Source of the DNA: an uncultured Bacilli bacterium
Lineage (GTDB): Bacteria > Bacillota_I > Bacilli_A > RF39 > UBA660
Length of the DNA: 6,720 nt
NCBI GenBank assembly: GCA_944359735.1
Contig: CALVTA010000065.1
Coordinates: forward strand, 1-6,720
Direction: 5' to 3'
In this document: positions 5,954 through 6,720 of the stretch, one piece after another
Position numbering within the stretch: position 1 is the first letter of the stretch
How the letters are laid out: each line of letters begins with the position of its first letter
Notes under the pieces: model-generated
Told to the model about the DNA's origin: nothing
Databases searched by the model: none
What the model saw: only the letters and a program-made list of their open reading frames with translations
Program-made: the position numbers and the translations under genes

Positions 5954-6640
5954 CTAATCATTTATTCTATTAATCAAATAATTATTCAGATACTCTATCC
6001 ATTCAGGAGCATCTTCTTCATCAAATAAATGATATAAAAAATCTACAATAAATTGATGCCTAATTTTAGATTCTTCTATGCCTGATTTTGTCAACATCAA
6101 ATTTTTAAGATTTAATATTTTCTCAAATATATGGCAAACACTAGTATCAGCACATAATTTTATATTTTTTTCATCCCTTATCCCTTCAACTGGAAAAATA
6201 TCTTTATCAAAAAATGGTTTACCATTTCTCATACAATAAGTATGAACTCTTAAAATACCATTTGCACCCAATGAATCACACATATCTGCATCAGAAACTA
6301 TCTTACCTTCAAGTGTTGTAGGACAACATCCCTTCAATCTTTTTCTATAACCAATACTACTTAGAGCAAGACATACTTGATCTTGAATATTTTTATCAAT
6401 ATTACAATTACTCATAATATTTTTAGCATTTATAAGTTTTTCTGCATGATCCATTCCAAATAATTTATAATCATCTACATCGTGAAGTAATGCAATTAAA
6501 GCAACAATCTCTTTATTTGCTTTTTCTTTTTCAGCAAATTTTAAAGATAAATTTAACACTCTATTAACATGCTCTATTCCATGACCAGAATTATCTTTAT
6601 TTAATATTCTTTCTACTTCTTCCTTTACTTTTCCTATCAT
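5954..6640 (-). CDS. HD-domain phosphohydrolase, YpgQ/YedJ type
   Basis: The 228-residue protein carries the metal-binding residues of the HD superfamily: H24 in GHGIEHVNRV, the H53-D54 pair in LLHDVDDYK, and the aspartates D117 and D119 in VSDADMCDSLGA. The last motif and the overall length match the YpgQ/YedJ group of bacterial HD proteins. The fold is all-helical and cytoplasmic, and it probably uses a divalent metal to hydrolyse a phosphorylated substrate. Related YpgQ has been linked to nucleotide pyrophosphate hydrolysis, but the substrate here cannot be read from sequence. The ribosome site is weak (GAG about 8 bases before the ATG). I see no clear promoter in the 80 bases upstream. 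No GC-containing terminator follows, only an all-AT dyad near 5924-5940. The next gene has its own promoter, so this one is probably unconnected with the exporter operon. Confidence 0.85.
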   Translation of the reverse strand: MIGKVKEEVERILNKDNSGHGIEHVNRVLNLSLKFAEKEKANKEIVALIALLHDVDDYKLFGMDHAEKLINAKNIMSNCNIDKNIQDQVCLALSSIGYRKRLKGCCPTTLEGKIVSDADMCDSLGANGILRVHTYCMRNGKPFFDKDIFPVEGIRDEKNIKLCADTSVCHIFEKILNLKNLMLTKSGIEESKIRHQFIVDFLYHLFDEEDAPEWIEYLNNYLINRIND

Positions 6641-6720
6641 TATTATCTCGTATAATCAATCTTATAGAAATATTAATCTATTTGATTGATCCCTTTCTAT
6701 TTATATTTTTTGATTTATTA

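Noticed and set aside
1..6690. TTTGATTGAT at 1-10 and again at 6681-6690
   Set aside because: A 10-mer of AT-rich sequence at both window edges; the flanks differ at once and the window limits are arbitrary, so chance is the simplest explanation.
6655..6690. Inverted repeat ATCAATC / GATTGAT upstream of the HD gene
   Set aside because: Seven bases with a 22-base spacer in AT-rich DNA, and no promoter elements placed sensibly relative to it.

Overview
The window is a very AT-rich stretch of chromosome that reads like a low-GC member of the Bacillota. Strong AGGAGG-type ribosome sites, a consensus sigma-A promoter and the protein families all fit that group. I cannot name a genus from the sequence. 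All five clear genes lie on the minus strand, so transcription runs from right to left.

Layout from right (upstream) to left (downstream). At 5954-6640 is a stand-alone HD-domain phosphohydrolase of the YpgQ/YedJ type. Next, at 1773-5744, is a compact three-gene operon: a MarR-family regulator and the two halves of a heterodimeric ABC exporter. It has a near-perfect promoter (TTGACA, 17 bp, TAAAAT) with a small inverted repeat over the expected transcription start. The regulator's stop codon overlaps the ribosome site of the first ABC gene, and the two ABC genes overlap by 11 bases. A hairpin terminator at 1705-1743 closes the operon. At 305-1498 is a 12-helix MFS-type transporter, separately expressed and more AT-rich than the operon. 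The last 300 bases hold no certain gene. They contain several inverted repeats, a likely terminator for the MFS transcript, a LacI/CcpA-type operator palindrome, and a segment that looks like the worn end of an IS256-type element.

How the parts work together: the MarR protein probably represses its own operon, and an unknown ligand would release it and switch on the drug/lipid/peptide-type ABC exporter. The two ATPase subunits divide their defects in the classical way. The first has a damaged Walker B and H-loop, the second a damaged signature motif, so the dimer has one degenerate and one intact ATP site. The order MarR-ABC-ABC resembles the streptococcal rcrRPQ operon and other Bacillota multidrug operons. 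The MFS protein beside it is a second exporter-like protein without an assignable substrate.

The core genes belong to known families. The parts not explained by them are short: a 42-codon frame of higher GC between the ABC operon and the MFS gene, a 47-codon frame just after the MFS stop, an 11-bp repeat flanking the MFS region and lying inside a hairpin at each side, and the dyads at the left edge. I found no convincing new system, only these leads.
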